Shown one piece after another: positions 1-5,807 of a stretch of DNA of 11,430 nucleotides. Within the stretch, counting starts at the first letter, position 1, and every line of letters begins with the position of its first letter. The notes beneath the pieces were generated by a model. The model was not told the DNA's origin and did no database searches. It was given only the letters and a program-made list of their open reading frames with translations. The DNA is taken from positions 1 to 11,430 of the forward strand of contig RFJN01000280.1 of assembly GCA_003694875.1 (NCBI GenBank), given 5' to 3'. Position numbers and translations under genes: made by a program. The stretch comes from Planctomycetota bacterium (lineage in GTDB: Bacteria; Planctomycetota; J058; J103).

Positions 1-434
1 CCGTAGGGCAGGTCGTAGTGACACCACTCGCGCGCCACGCGTCCGCCGCGTACGAGCATCGCATAGCCCGGCAGCAGCTTGCGTACGGACGCGAGCGCCT
101 TCTGCGCACGCCAGCGCACCTCGGGGTCGGGGCTGTGCGCCGCCTTCTCGAGCAGCGGCAGCGCGTCCTTGCCCGCCTTCGCGAGGGTTGCGGTCGCCTT
201 TTCGCGCGTGGCGAAGTCGTCCGCGCCGAGCTGTTCGATCCACCAGGCGACCGGCTTGCCGTCGACCGTCGGAGTAGCCGCCTCGGGCTCGGGCGCCTGC
301 GTCTGCGCCGGCGCGGCGCCGTCCGGGGCGCTCTGTGCCCGACTGCCGGCTGTGGCCGGACCGAGCAGGATCAGGGTGGCAGCGGTGCACGCGAGAAGGC
401 GCGTGCCGGGGACGCGGGACCGGGTGGTGACCAT
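1..434 (-). CDS. Secreted HEAT-repeat-type protein, N-terminal part (cut by window edge)
   Basis: The first 144 residues are visible; the C-terminus lies beyond base 1. The ATG at 434-432 is chosen because GAGGGAG stands about seven bases upstream and a signal peptide follows. Residues 1-12 are basic (MVTTRSRVPGTR) and residues 13-29 hydrophobic, with likely cleavage near residues 30-35. A Pro/Ala/Glu/Gln-rich linker (about 36-58) leads to one clear HEAT-like helical pair at about 62-118, with the key stretches WWIEQLGADDFATREKA and SPDPEVRWRAQKAL. This form, 'LGsdDfatREkAt..L...G..alp.Le.a....DpEvr.RA', is frequent in secreted planctomycetal proteins, where it is taken to be a protein-binding scaffold. 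LLAC at 13-16 resembles a lipobox, but the hydrophobic stretch lies after the Cys, so a lipoprotein is unlikely. The catalytic or binding role of the missing part cannot be judged. It follows the sigma-factor operon on the same strand but is separated by 135 bp with a terminator-like hairpin. Confidence 0.75.
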   Translation of the reverse strand, partial: MVTTRSRVPGTRLLACTAATLILLGPATAGSRAQSAPDGAAPAQTQAPEPEAATPTVDGKPVAWWIEQLGADDFATREKATATLAKAGKDALPLLEKAAHSPDPEVRWRAQKALASVRKLLPGYAMLVRGGRVAREWCHYDLPY

Positions 435-479
435 GGAGACTCTCCCTCGCAGTGTTCGCACCGTGGCGCGGATTCGCAA

Positions 480-490
480 CCGGACCGAAC
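480..490. repeat. Copy 1 of intergenic 11-mer CCGGACCGAAC
   Basis: This is an exact 11-base word, found again at 7639-7649 and 8017-8027 in the same orientation. All three copies are outside genes. This copy lies 46 bases upstream of the start codon of the HEAT-repeat gene, in its leader or promoter region. No function is known to me. Confidence 0.5.
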
Positions 491-514
491 CGACCTCTCT
501 GCCTCACGCTACGT

Positions 515-548
515 GGCCGCGGCCCCGCGTGTTGGCGCGGCCGGGGCC
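515..548 (-). terminator. Strong GC hairpin after the pseudoprotease gene (putative terminator)
   Basis: Arms at 515-529 and 536-548 pair over about 13 positions with two mismatches around a short loop. It starts 22 bases past the stop codon of the HtrA-like gene. A second perfect 6-bp stem, AGGCTC/GAGCCT (549-554 with 566-571), covers the stop codon itself, so two hairpins stand in tandem. There is no T-tract, as is common in very GC-rich genomes, so termination is plausible but not proven by sequence. Confidence 0.5.
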
Positions 549-569
549 AGGCTCGTTTCTGAACAGAGC

Positions 570-1742
570 CTAGCGCGGACGGAGCTCGACCTCGAGGTCC
601 CGGTGCTCCTCGCCGCGGCGCACGCGTACCGCGACGCGGCGGCCCACCGACTGCGCCGCGACCCAGCGCTTGAGCGCGTGGGCGTCGACCACCTCGAGTT
701 CGCCGATGCGCTCGATCACGTCGTGGGCCCGGATGCCGGCGCGTTCGGCCGGGCCGCCGGGCAGCACGCGCAGCACGAACACGCCGCGCTCGCTCGGCGC
801 ACCGAGTTCGCGCGCAAGTTCGGGATCGAGGCCGATCACCTGCACGCCGAGCCACGGGTGCGGTTCGCGTGCTGCGCGCGCGAGGCGCTCGATGATCGGC
901 TCGACCGCGGACATGGGCAGCGCGTAGGCCGTCGAGTCGGAGCCGCCGGCGAGCAGCGTTTCCGGTCGGGTGGCCGGGGAGGGGCGATCGGCGTTGCGCG
1001 CGAGGCGTCCGAGCAGCGCGGACAGCGCGTGCTGCAGGCGAGCCGCGAGGGTGCGCAGGGGATCGGGGGCGAAGGCGCCGCCGGTCACGGCGATCACCGT
1101 GCCGCGGGCGTCCACGACCGGGCCGCCGGGATCGCCGGGGCCGATCGGCACCGAGAGCTGCAGCAGCCCCTGCAGGCGCTCGCCGTCGGCCTCGATGCTG
1201 CGGCCGGCGCCGGCCACGAGGCCGAACGCCACGCTGCCGCGCAGCCCGTAGCGGTTGCCGAACGCGAGCACGAACGCGCCCGGCTGGGGTCGCGCCGCGG
1301 CGTCGCGCGGGGCGACCGGCAACGTCTCGGCGGGCCCGAGCGGCAGGGCGAGCAGGGTGAGAGCGGTGTGGGCGTCGACGCCGAGGATCTTCGCGCGCCG
1401 GTGGATCGTGCCGACCCGGACGTAGACCTCCGCGGCGGACTCGAACACCCGTCCGAGGCTCACCACGCGCCCGTCGGCGGACCACACGAATCCGCTGAGC
1501 ACGACCGCCTCGCGGCGCGGGGCGCCGTCGGGCGTGGCGAGCAGGCGCACCACGGTGATCTCGGCCACGCTCGGTCGGAGGCGGGCCGCGAGGCGCTGCA
1601 GCTCGCGGTCGAGCGAGACGAGCGGAGAGTCGGGCGCGGGCGGTTCGCTCTGCGCCGACGACGTTGCGGCCGCCGCGAGCAGCAGCACGCCCGCGGCGAG
1701 GTACGCGAGAGCGCTGCGGAGCGGGGTGTGCACAGCGGACAT
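570..1742 (-). CDS. Exported HtrA-like trypsin/PDZ protein lacking the catalytic triad (pseudoprotease)
   Basis: 390 residues. A signal peptide covers about 1-31 (hydrophobic 11-28, SSA-Q cleavage), so the protein acts in the periplasm or at the envelope. A trypsin-like fold of the DegP/DegS/MucD family spans about 55-285 and a PDZ domain about 294-388 (PWLGVQV, GGPAERAGIRAHDVIERI). The fold landmarks are present, but each catalytic position is changed. The His of 'TNNHVV' is Arg98 in SLGRVF, the Asp of 'PRSDIAL' is Ala127 in AHTALTL, and the Ser of 'GNSGG' is Pro205 in GDPGG. It should therefore not cleave peptides. The ATG at 1742 is the only sensible start; it lies 17 bases after the anti-sigma stop with no clear ribosome binding site, which suggests translational coupling. 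Its operon with an ECF sigma/anti-sigma pair suggests a sensory or chaperone role in signal transduction (inference). A gene this intact is unlikely to be decaying. Confidence 0.88.
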   Translation of the reverse strand: MSAVHTPLRSALAYLAAGVLLLAAAATSSAQSEPPAPDSPLVSLDRELQRLAARLRPSVAEITVVRLLATPDGAPRREAVVLSGFVWSADGRVVSLGRVFESAAEVYVRVGTIHRRAKILGVDAHTALTLLALPLGPAETLPVAPRDAAARPQPGAFVLAFGNRYGLRGSVAFGLVAGAGRSIEADGERLQGLLQLSVPIGPGDPGGPVVDARGTVIAVTGGAFAPDPLRTLAARLQHALSALLGRLARNADRPSPATRPETLLAGGSDSTAYALPMSAVEPIIERLARAAREPHPWLGVQVIGLDPELARELGAPSERGVFVLRVLPGGPAERAGIRAHDVIERIGELEVVDAHALKRWVAAQSVGRRVAVRVRRGEEHRDLEVELRPR

Positions 1743-1759
1743 GGTTTCGAGGGGTCCGA

Positions 1760-2368
1760 TCAGAAGTCGAGCACTTCGCCGGTGTTCGTTCGCGGCCGAC
1801 GCCAGCCGTCGAGCGGGTAGGTGGTCGCGTCGCGCTCGGCCGGCGGTGCGAGATCGGACGGCGCCGCGTCGACCGGAAGCGCCGGAACGACGGCGCTGCC
1901 CACGCTCCCGGGCGTGTGCACCGGCAGGTCGGTGCGCAGCTCGCGGGTCCCGGTTGTGTCCGGCGGTTCGGCGAAGGGGCGATAGATCACGACCGCGGCG
2001 AGGATCGCGGCGGCAGCGAGCCCCACGCGAAGCGCCCTGCGCCAAGTGGGCAGGTGGTGGATCCGCGGGCCGGGCAGCGGCGTCTCGCGTCGCATCTCGG
2101 GCCCGGCCTGCGCGATCGCCACCTGCAGCTCCGCCCAGAACCGCTGCCCGTCCGCGATCCGGGCGGGCAGGGCGTGCTGGCGCTCGCGGCGCGCGAATGC
2201 CGCGAGCCGCACCCGGTCCCCCCGCAGCGCGTCCTCGTAGGCCGCGCAGCGCTCGCACACGAGCAGGTGTTCCTCGATCGGCACCTCCAGATCGTCGGGC
2301 AGGTCCTCGCCGACGAACAGCGGCAGCCAGCGGCGCACCCGTGCACACTCGCTTCCGAACCCCTTCAC
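1760..2368 (-). CDS. Zinc-finger anti-sigma factor, single-pass membrane protein
   Basis: 202 residues. The GTG start at 2368-2366 is preferred: GGAGG lies seven bases upstream, and it overlaps the TGA of the sigma gene (GTGA), the usual arrangement for a coupled sigma/anti-sigma pair. The N-terminal domain carries the ZAS/zf-HC2 signature Cys8, His34-x3-Cys38-x2-Cys41 (EEHLLVCERC), which in this family binds zinc and clamps the sigma factor. One transmembrane helix lies at about 112-130 (ALRVGLAAAAILAAVVIY), followed by a 72-residue, Pro-rich extracytoplasmic tail without a recognisable domain. The topology predicts that the N-terminus holds the sigma factor in the cytoplasm and the tail senses an envelope signal. 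The tail could be a target of regulated proteolysis or a contact for the HtrA-like product of the next gene (inference). Function is assigned from motif plus gene order. Confidence 0.88.
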   Translation of the reverse strand: MKGFGSECARVRRWLPLFVGEDLPDDLEVPIEEHLLVCERCAAYEDALRGDRVRLAAFARRERQHALPARIADGQRFWAELQVAIAQAGPEMRRETPLPGPRIHHLPTWRRALRVGLAAAAILAAVVIYRPFAEPPDTTGTRELRTDLPVHTPGSVGSAVVPALPVDAAPSDLAPPAERDATTYPLDGWRRPRTNTGEVLDF

Positions 2369-3003
2369 CTCGTTGCCTCCCCGCCCGTGCTGCCGTCGCC
2401 GTACAGACTTTCCCACTCGTCCCGAAACAGCTTGCGAGCCCGGTGCAGCCGCCAGCGTACCGTGGCGTGCGTCGAGCCGACCAGCTCCGCGATCTCCTTG
2501 GCCGAAAGTCCGTTGAGTTCGCGCAACACCATGACCTCGCGATACGGTGGCGGCAGCCGGTCGAGCACCGCACGCACCCGCTGCCCGAGTTCGGCGCGCT
2601 CGAGCTGCTCGTGTGCGCCGATGCCGTTGCCCTGCATGTCGCCGACGTCATCCAACGATACGTTTCTGCGCGTGCCGCGTTTGCGCAACAGGTCGACGCT
2701 CAGGTTGCTCACGATCCGGTACAGCCAGGTGTAGAAGCGGTAGCGGGGGTCGAAGCGGTCGAGCGACTTGAACACCCGCACGAACGCTTCCTGCGTGATG
2801 TCGATCGCGTCCTGCTCGTCGCCCACCATGTTGTAGGCGACCCAGTAGATGCGCTTGCGGTAGCGATCGACCAGGGCGCGGAACGCGGACTCGTCGCCCT
2901 CGCGCGCCCGCGCGACGAGGGCGTTCTCCTCCTCGCGGGCCGCCCGGGCTGCGTCCGCCTCGGGTTCGGGGCGCGCTGCTTCGGTGCTGCGTTGCTCGAG
3001 CAC
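2365..3003 (-). CDS. ECF (sigma-70 family, group 4) RNA polymerase sigma factor
   Basis: 212 residues from a GTG at 3003-3001 with a G-rich ribosome binding site (AGGGGG, five bases away). No ATG start is available in frame nearby, and further upstream the translation loses protein character. An acidic N-terminal tail (1-25) precedes region sigma-2 at about 35-108, containing FRALVDRYRKRIYWVAYNMV, the -10 recognition stretch DAIDITQEAFVRVFKSL and the helix WLYRIVSNLSVDLLRKR. Region sigma-4 at about 137-197 has the helix-turn-helix YREVMVLRELNGLSAKEIAELV and TVRWRLHRARK. Sigma-3 is absent, as expected for ECF factors. It directs RNA polymerase to a regulon of its own, probably including this operon. 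Its stop overlaps the start of the anti-sigma gene by GTGA. The RpoE-like type is clear; the ECF subgroup cannot be assigned by eye. Confidence 0.93.
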   Translation of the reverse strand: MLEQRSTEAARPEPEADAARAAREEENALVARAREGDESAFRALVDRYRKRIYWVAYNMVGDEQDAIDITQEAFVRVFKSLDRFDPRYRFYTWLYRIVSNLSVDLLRKRGTRRNVSLDDVGDMQGNGIGAHEQLERAELGQRVRAVLDRLPPPYREVMVLRELNGLSAKEIAELVGSTHATVRWRLHRARKLFRDEWESLYGDGSTGGEATR

Positions 3004-3088
3004 GACTGCCCCCTGCCCCCGCTGCTTCCGCCCCTGCCGTGTGCCCGCCCGCCGCGGTGTGCGCGTCCGCGCTCCAACGCGTGGCGAA

Positions 3089-3157
3089 TCCGGCCGGCCG
3101 TGCCGGACAGCGGTCGCCGCTGCACCGTCGTGGCGCGAGACGAGCGTCACGATTCTA
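3089..3157 (-). promoter_or_regulatory. Possible promoter region of the sigma operon (weak)
   Basis: The 191-bp gap 3004-3194 must hold the promoter of the sigma operon. On the minus strand TAGAAT (3157-3152) matches five of six bases of a -10 box, but no -35 box stands at a usual distance. An inverted repeat TCCGGC-7-GCCGGA (3089-3107) lies between it and the start codon. An ECF-type autoregulated promoter is expected from the family but I cannot identify its boxes. The hairpin CCGCA...TGCGG (3159-3180) just upstream may end the preceding coiled-coil gene. Confidence 0.25.
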
Positions 3158-3194
3158 TCCGCATCGCCAAGCGGCTGCGGTCGCGTGCCGTCGC

Positions 3195-4127
3195 TCAGTA
3201 GACCTCCGGCGGCGCGTCTTCGCGGGGCGCGGGCGTGTCGGCCCGCTCCCGCTCGGTCGGGCGCCGGGGGGCGGGCGGCGGCTGCTGCTCTCGCTCGAGC
3301 GCGCGCCGGACGCGTTCGACCCACGGCGGGAGGTCCGGGCGGTCCGACAGCCGCAGCGCCTCCTCGCGCAGCCGCTCGAGCAGCGCTGCGGTGCGGCGGC
3401 TGCGCGCGATCTCCCGCAGCCGCTCGCGCCACCGATCGTTGCGCAGCTCGCGCTGCAGGCGCCGGTCGAGCGCGCGCACGAGCCGCAGATGGCGCTCCAC
3501 CTCCCGCTCGGGAAGATCGAGCCCCTCGCGCAGCACACGCTCGATCTTCGCATACAGCGTCCGGCGCTGTTGCTCCCGCTGCCGCTCCTGTTCGTCGGCC
3601 GGATCGTCCTGCGCGTTGAGCGCCTCGACGAGGTCGGTCAGAAGCTGTTCCGCATGCGGTGCGAGCCCGTTCTCGTACGGGTTGTCGCCCTGCTGCAGCC
3701 GTTCGAGATCCCGTGCGCCGCCGCTGGCCATGAACTTCTGGAACGCGAGCACGAAGGGGCGGATCTTGAGGTCGCTGCGAAACCGCAGCCGTTCGCCGCC
3801 GGCGGGATCGGCCACGAGTTCGAGCAGCGCCTCGAGTGCGGTGCTGGCCGGATCGTCCTCGTTCCGTTCGCGCAGCTCGATGCGCTGCCGGTCGGGGTTC
3901 CAGCGCGCGAGCTCGTTGAGCTGCGCCTCGATCTGCATGCGCAGGAACATCTCCTCGGCCGCAGCGCGCCGCCGCTCCTCGTCGGCGCGTCGCTGTCGCT
4001 CCGCGGCGTCCGGGGCATCGTCAGCGGGTTGCGGGGCGGCGAGAAGGGGAGCGGCCGCGAGGCTGGCGACCGCCATGGCGGCGGCGAAGCGCTTCGGCCA
4101 GGTTCCCGTGACCGGTCGTGTGCGCAT
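3195..4127 (-). CDS. Exported, highly charged coiled-coil protein of unknown function
   Basis: 310 residues from the ATG at 4127-4125, with GGAGG eleven bases upstream. I do not recognise the family. Residues 1-31 form a signal peptide (basic start, then AAAMAVASLAAAPLLAAP). Residues 42-75 are a Glu/Arg/Gln-rich helix (AERQRRADEERRRAAAEEMF). Residues 76-170 look like a compact alpha-helical domain with a few aromatic residues (LKIRPFVLAFQKFMASGG, PYENGLAPHAEQLLTDLVEAL). Residues 178-282 are again Arg/Glu-rich and helical, probably coiled coil, and 283-310 is a Pro-rich tail. There is no Cys, no metal motif and no transmembrane helix after the signal. It lies on the same strand as the sigma operon, 191 bp upstream, and divergent from the patatin gene. 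A structural or adaptor role at the envelope is conceivable; nothing in the sequence proves it. The gene itself is convincing: signal peptide, ribosome binding site and coherent composition. Confidence 0.8.
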   Translation of the reverse strand: MRTRPVTGTWPKRFAAAMAVASLAAAPLLAAPQPADDAPDAAERQRRADEERRRAAAEEMFLRMQIEAQLNELARWNPDRQRIELRERNEDDPASTALEALLELVADPAGGERLRFRSDLKIRPFVLAFQKFMASGGARDLERLQQGDNPYENGLAPHAEQLLTDLVEALNAQDDPADEQERQREQQRRTLYAKIERVLREGLDLPEREVERHLRLVRALDRRLQRELRNDRWRERLREIARSRRTAALLERLREEALRLSDRPDLPPWVERVRRALEREQQPPPAPRRPTERERADTPAPREDAPPEVY

Positions 4128-4192
4128 GGCGTCGTGTTCCTCCTCGACATGGCGGCTCTCTCCCCGAGGGTACGTCGACATCGCCGTTGGTG

Positions 4193-4219
4193 TTGGCCCT
4201 CCGGGAAGCGGTGTATGAT
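4193..4219 (+). promoter_or_regulatory. Possible sigma-70-like promoter of the patatin-methyltransferase operon
   Basis: TATGAT at 4214-4219 is a good -10 box in an otherwise GC-rich gap between divergent genes. TTGGCC at 4193-4198 could be a -35 box, but the 15-base spacer is short; TTGGTG at 4187-4192 gives 21, too long. The predicted start near 4226 would leave a leader of about 40 bases before the GTG at 4265. The same -10 hexamer is used by the stronger promoter at 10840-10867. Confidence 0.35.
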
Positions 4220-4264
4220 GACGGCGGGTTGCACACGGTGCGTGACAGCGGTGAGGACGCCGAG

Positions 4265-5794
4265 GTGATCGAACGAGCGGGGCAGCAGGAGCGTCATGAC
4301 CGTCTGGTCGAGCGGGTGCTCGTGGTGGGGTCGGAGCGCGCGGCGGTGGAGGCGGCCTGCCGCGAGGTGCGGCGTTTCTCCTCGGAGTACGGCTACCCCC
4401 TTGAGGTGTGGCGCGCCGACGGACTGGACGCGGCACTGAGTCTCCTCGACCGCTACATCGACGTGATCGTGCTCGTCTACCCGGGGCTGCCGCACGCAGC
4501 ACCGGCGCCGCTGGTGCGCGAGCTGCGGCGGCGCTACGGCGGGCGCATGGTCATGATCAACGACGATCCGGAGCTCGACAGCTGCGGCTGGGGGCGGCAC
4601 TACCAGGTGGACGTGCACCTCGAGGACACCGCGCGGCTCGTCGAGACGCTTGCGCGGCTGCTCTTGCAGCCGCGCAAGCGCGGCAGCACCGCGCTCGTGC
4701 TCGCGGGCGGCGGCATCCTCGGCGGCTTCAACGAGGCGGGAAGCCTCAAGGCGCTGCGGGACTTCGGGATCACCGACTTCGACATGTACATCGGGATCTC
4801 GGCCGGCAGCGTGATCGGCTCGCTTGCGGCCAACGGCGCCACGCCGGAGGAACTGCTCGAGCACAAGGCGCTCGGCTTGACGCAGTTCTACTTCCCCAAC
4901 CTCGCCGAGGCGGCGCACAAGGTGCTCGCCTTCCTGCCGGCCGCGGTGCGTCGCGGCGCGGAGTACCTGCGGCTCGAGCACCGCGACGGGCTGTTTCTGC
5001 TCTCGAGCCTGTTCACCACCTCGGCAATCCTGTCCAACCGCCGGATCGCCGAGCGGCTCGCCGACATCTTCGCCTACAAGGGCGGCACCAACAGCTTCCG
5101 GGAGTTGCGCGAGCGCGGCAAGCGGCTGTTCGTCATGGCGGTCGACATGGACGCGGCCACCACGCGGGTCTTCGGCGCCGACGACGACCTCGACGTGCCG
5201 ATCTCGCAGGCGGTCGCGGCCTCGTGCGCGCTGCCGCTCGCGTACGCGCCGGTGCGGATCGACGGGCGGGACTACCTCGACGGGGCGGTGGCGCGCACCG
5301 CGGGTGTCGACGTCGCGGTCGAGCAGGGCGCGGACCTGATCGTGGTGGTGAATCCGCTCGTGCCCTACACCGGCGGAGACGCGGGCTACATCAAGAGCCT
5401 CGGCGTGCTGGGGGTGGCGGAGCAGACGTACCGGATCCTGCTGCAGCAGCGGCTGCGGCAGACGATCGAGTTCTATCGCTACACCCGCCCCGACATCGCG
5501 ATCCTCCTGATCGAGCCCGACACCGACGATCCCACCATGTTCCACAACCCGCTCAATGCGGCCGAGGGGCTGATCGAGCTCGCGGCCATGCACGGCTACC
5601 GCAGCACCCGGCGCACGATCGAGGCGCGCTTCGACTTCATGAAACGCGCCTTCTACCACCACGGGCGCCCGATCACGCGCGAGGTGGCCGACGAGGAGTT
5701 CGACGTCGTGGTCGATCGCGATGTCTCGCTCGACATGCTCGGGCGGGTGCTGCGTCGCAGCCGCAGCGGGATGTCGCTGCGCGTGTTCGAATAG
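4265..5794 (+). CDS. Patatin-like phospholipase with N-terminal receiver-like (phospho-Asp-less) domain
   Basis: 509 residues from GTG 4265, with AGGA seven bases upstream; earlier in-frame starts lack a ribosome binding site. The patatin domain covers about 142-365: oxyanion loop GGGILG (148-153), nucleophile elbow G177-I-S179-A-G181 and the catalytic Asp339-Gly340 (YLDGAVA). Ser-Asp dyad enzymes of this family hydrolyse acyl esters of lipids. The N-terminal 12-135 follows a beta-alpha response-regulator pattern (RVLVVGSERAAVEAACREV, IDVIVLVYPGLP, GGRMVMIND). The phospho-acceptor position is Val71 and the N-terminal acidic pair is missing, so it may be a pseudo-receiver. A C-terminal region of about 145 residues (366-509) has no domain I can name. 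There is no signal peptide and no transmembrane helix, so a cytoplasmic or membrane-surface site is likely. Thirteen bases separate it from the methyltransferase gene, implying one operon. The patatin call is firm; the receiver-like call is inference. Confidence 0.9.
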   Translation: MIERAGQQERHDRLVERVLVVGSERAAVEAACREVRRFSSEYGYPLEVWRADGLDAALSLLDRYIDVIVLVYPGLPHAAPAPLVRELRRRYGGRMVMINDDPELDSCGWGRHYQVDVHLEDTARLVETLARLLLQPRKRGSTALVLAGGGILGGFNEAGSLKALRDFGITDFDMYIGISAGSVIGSLAANGATPEELLEHKALGLTQFYFPNLAEAAHKVLAFLPAAVRRGAEYLRLEHRDGLFLLSSLFTTSAILSNRRIAERLADIFAYKGGTNSFRELRERGKRLFVMAVDMDAATTRVFGADDDLDVPISQAVAASCALPLAYAPVRIDGRDYLDGAVARTAGVDVAVEQGADLIVVVNPLVPYTGGDAGYIKSLGVLGVAEQTYRILLQQRLRQTIEFYRYTRPDIAILLIEPDTDDPTMFHNPLNAAEGLIELAAMHGYRSTRRTIEARFDFMKRAFYHHGRPITREVADEEFDVVVDRDVSLDMLGRVLRRSRSGMSLRVFE

Positions 5795-5807
5795 CGGGGG
5801 GGCTGGC

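Noticed and set aside
380..395. Lipobox LLAC in the HEAT-repeat protein
   Set aside because: The hydrophobic stretch follows the Cys instead of preceding it, so ordinary signal peptidase cleavage fits better.
18..1820. 600-codon open frame on the plus strand
   Set aside because: It lies antisense to the HtrA-like gene and its neighbour, has Arg/Ala/Gly-rich composition with no domain, and exists because stop codons are rare in very GC-rich DNA.
2365..3432. Longer sigma factor starting at 3432
   Set aside because: The added 143 residues are Ala/Arg/Pro-rich without structure and run into the coiled-coil gene; the GTG at 3003 has a ribosome binding site and gives a normal ECF length.
4118..4264. 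Earlier start for the patatin gene at 4118
   Set aside because: The extra 49 residues have no domain, would overlap the start of the divergent gene and include the probable promoter; the GTG at 4265 has a well-placed ribosome binding site.
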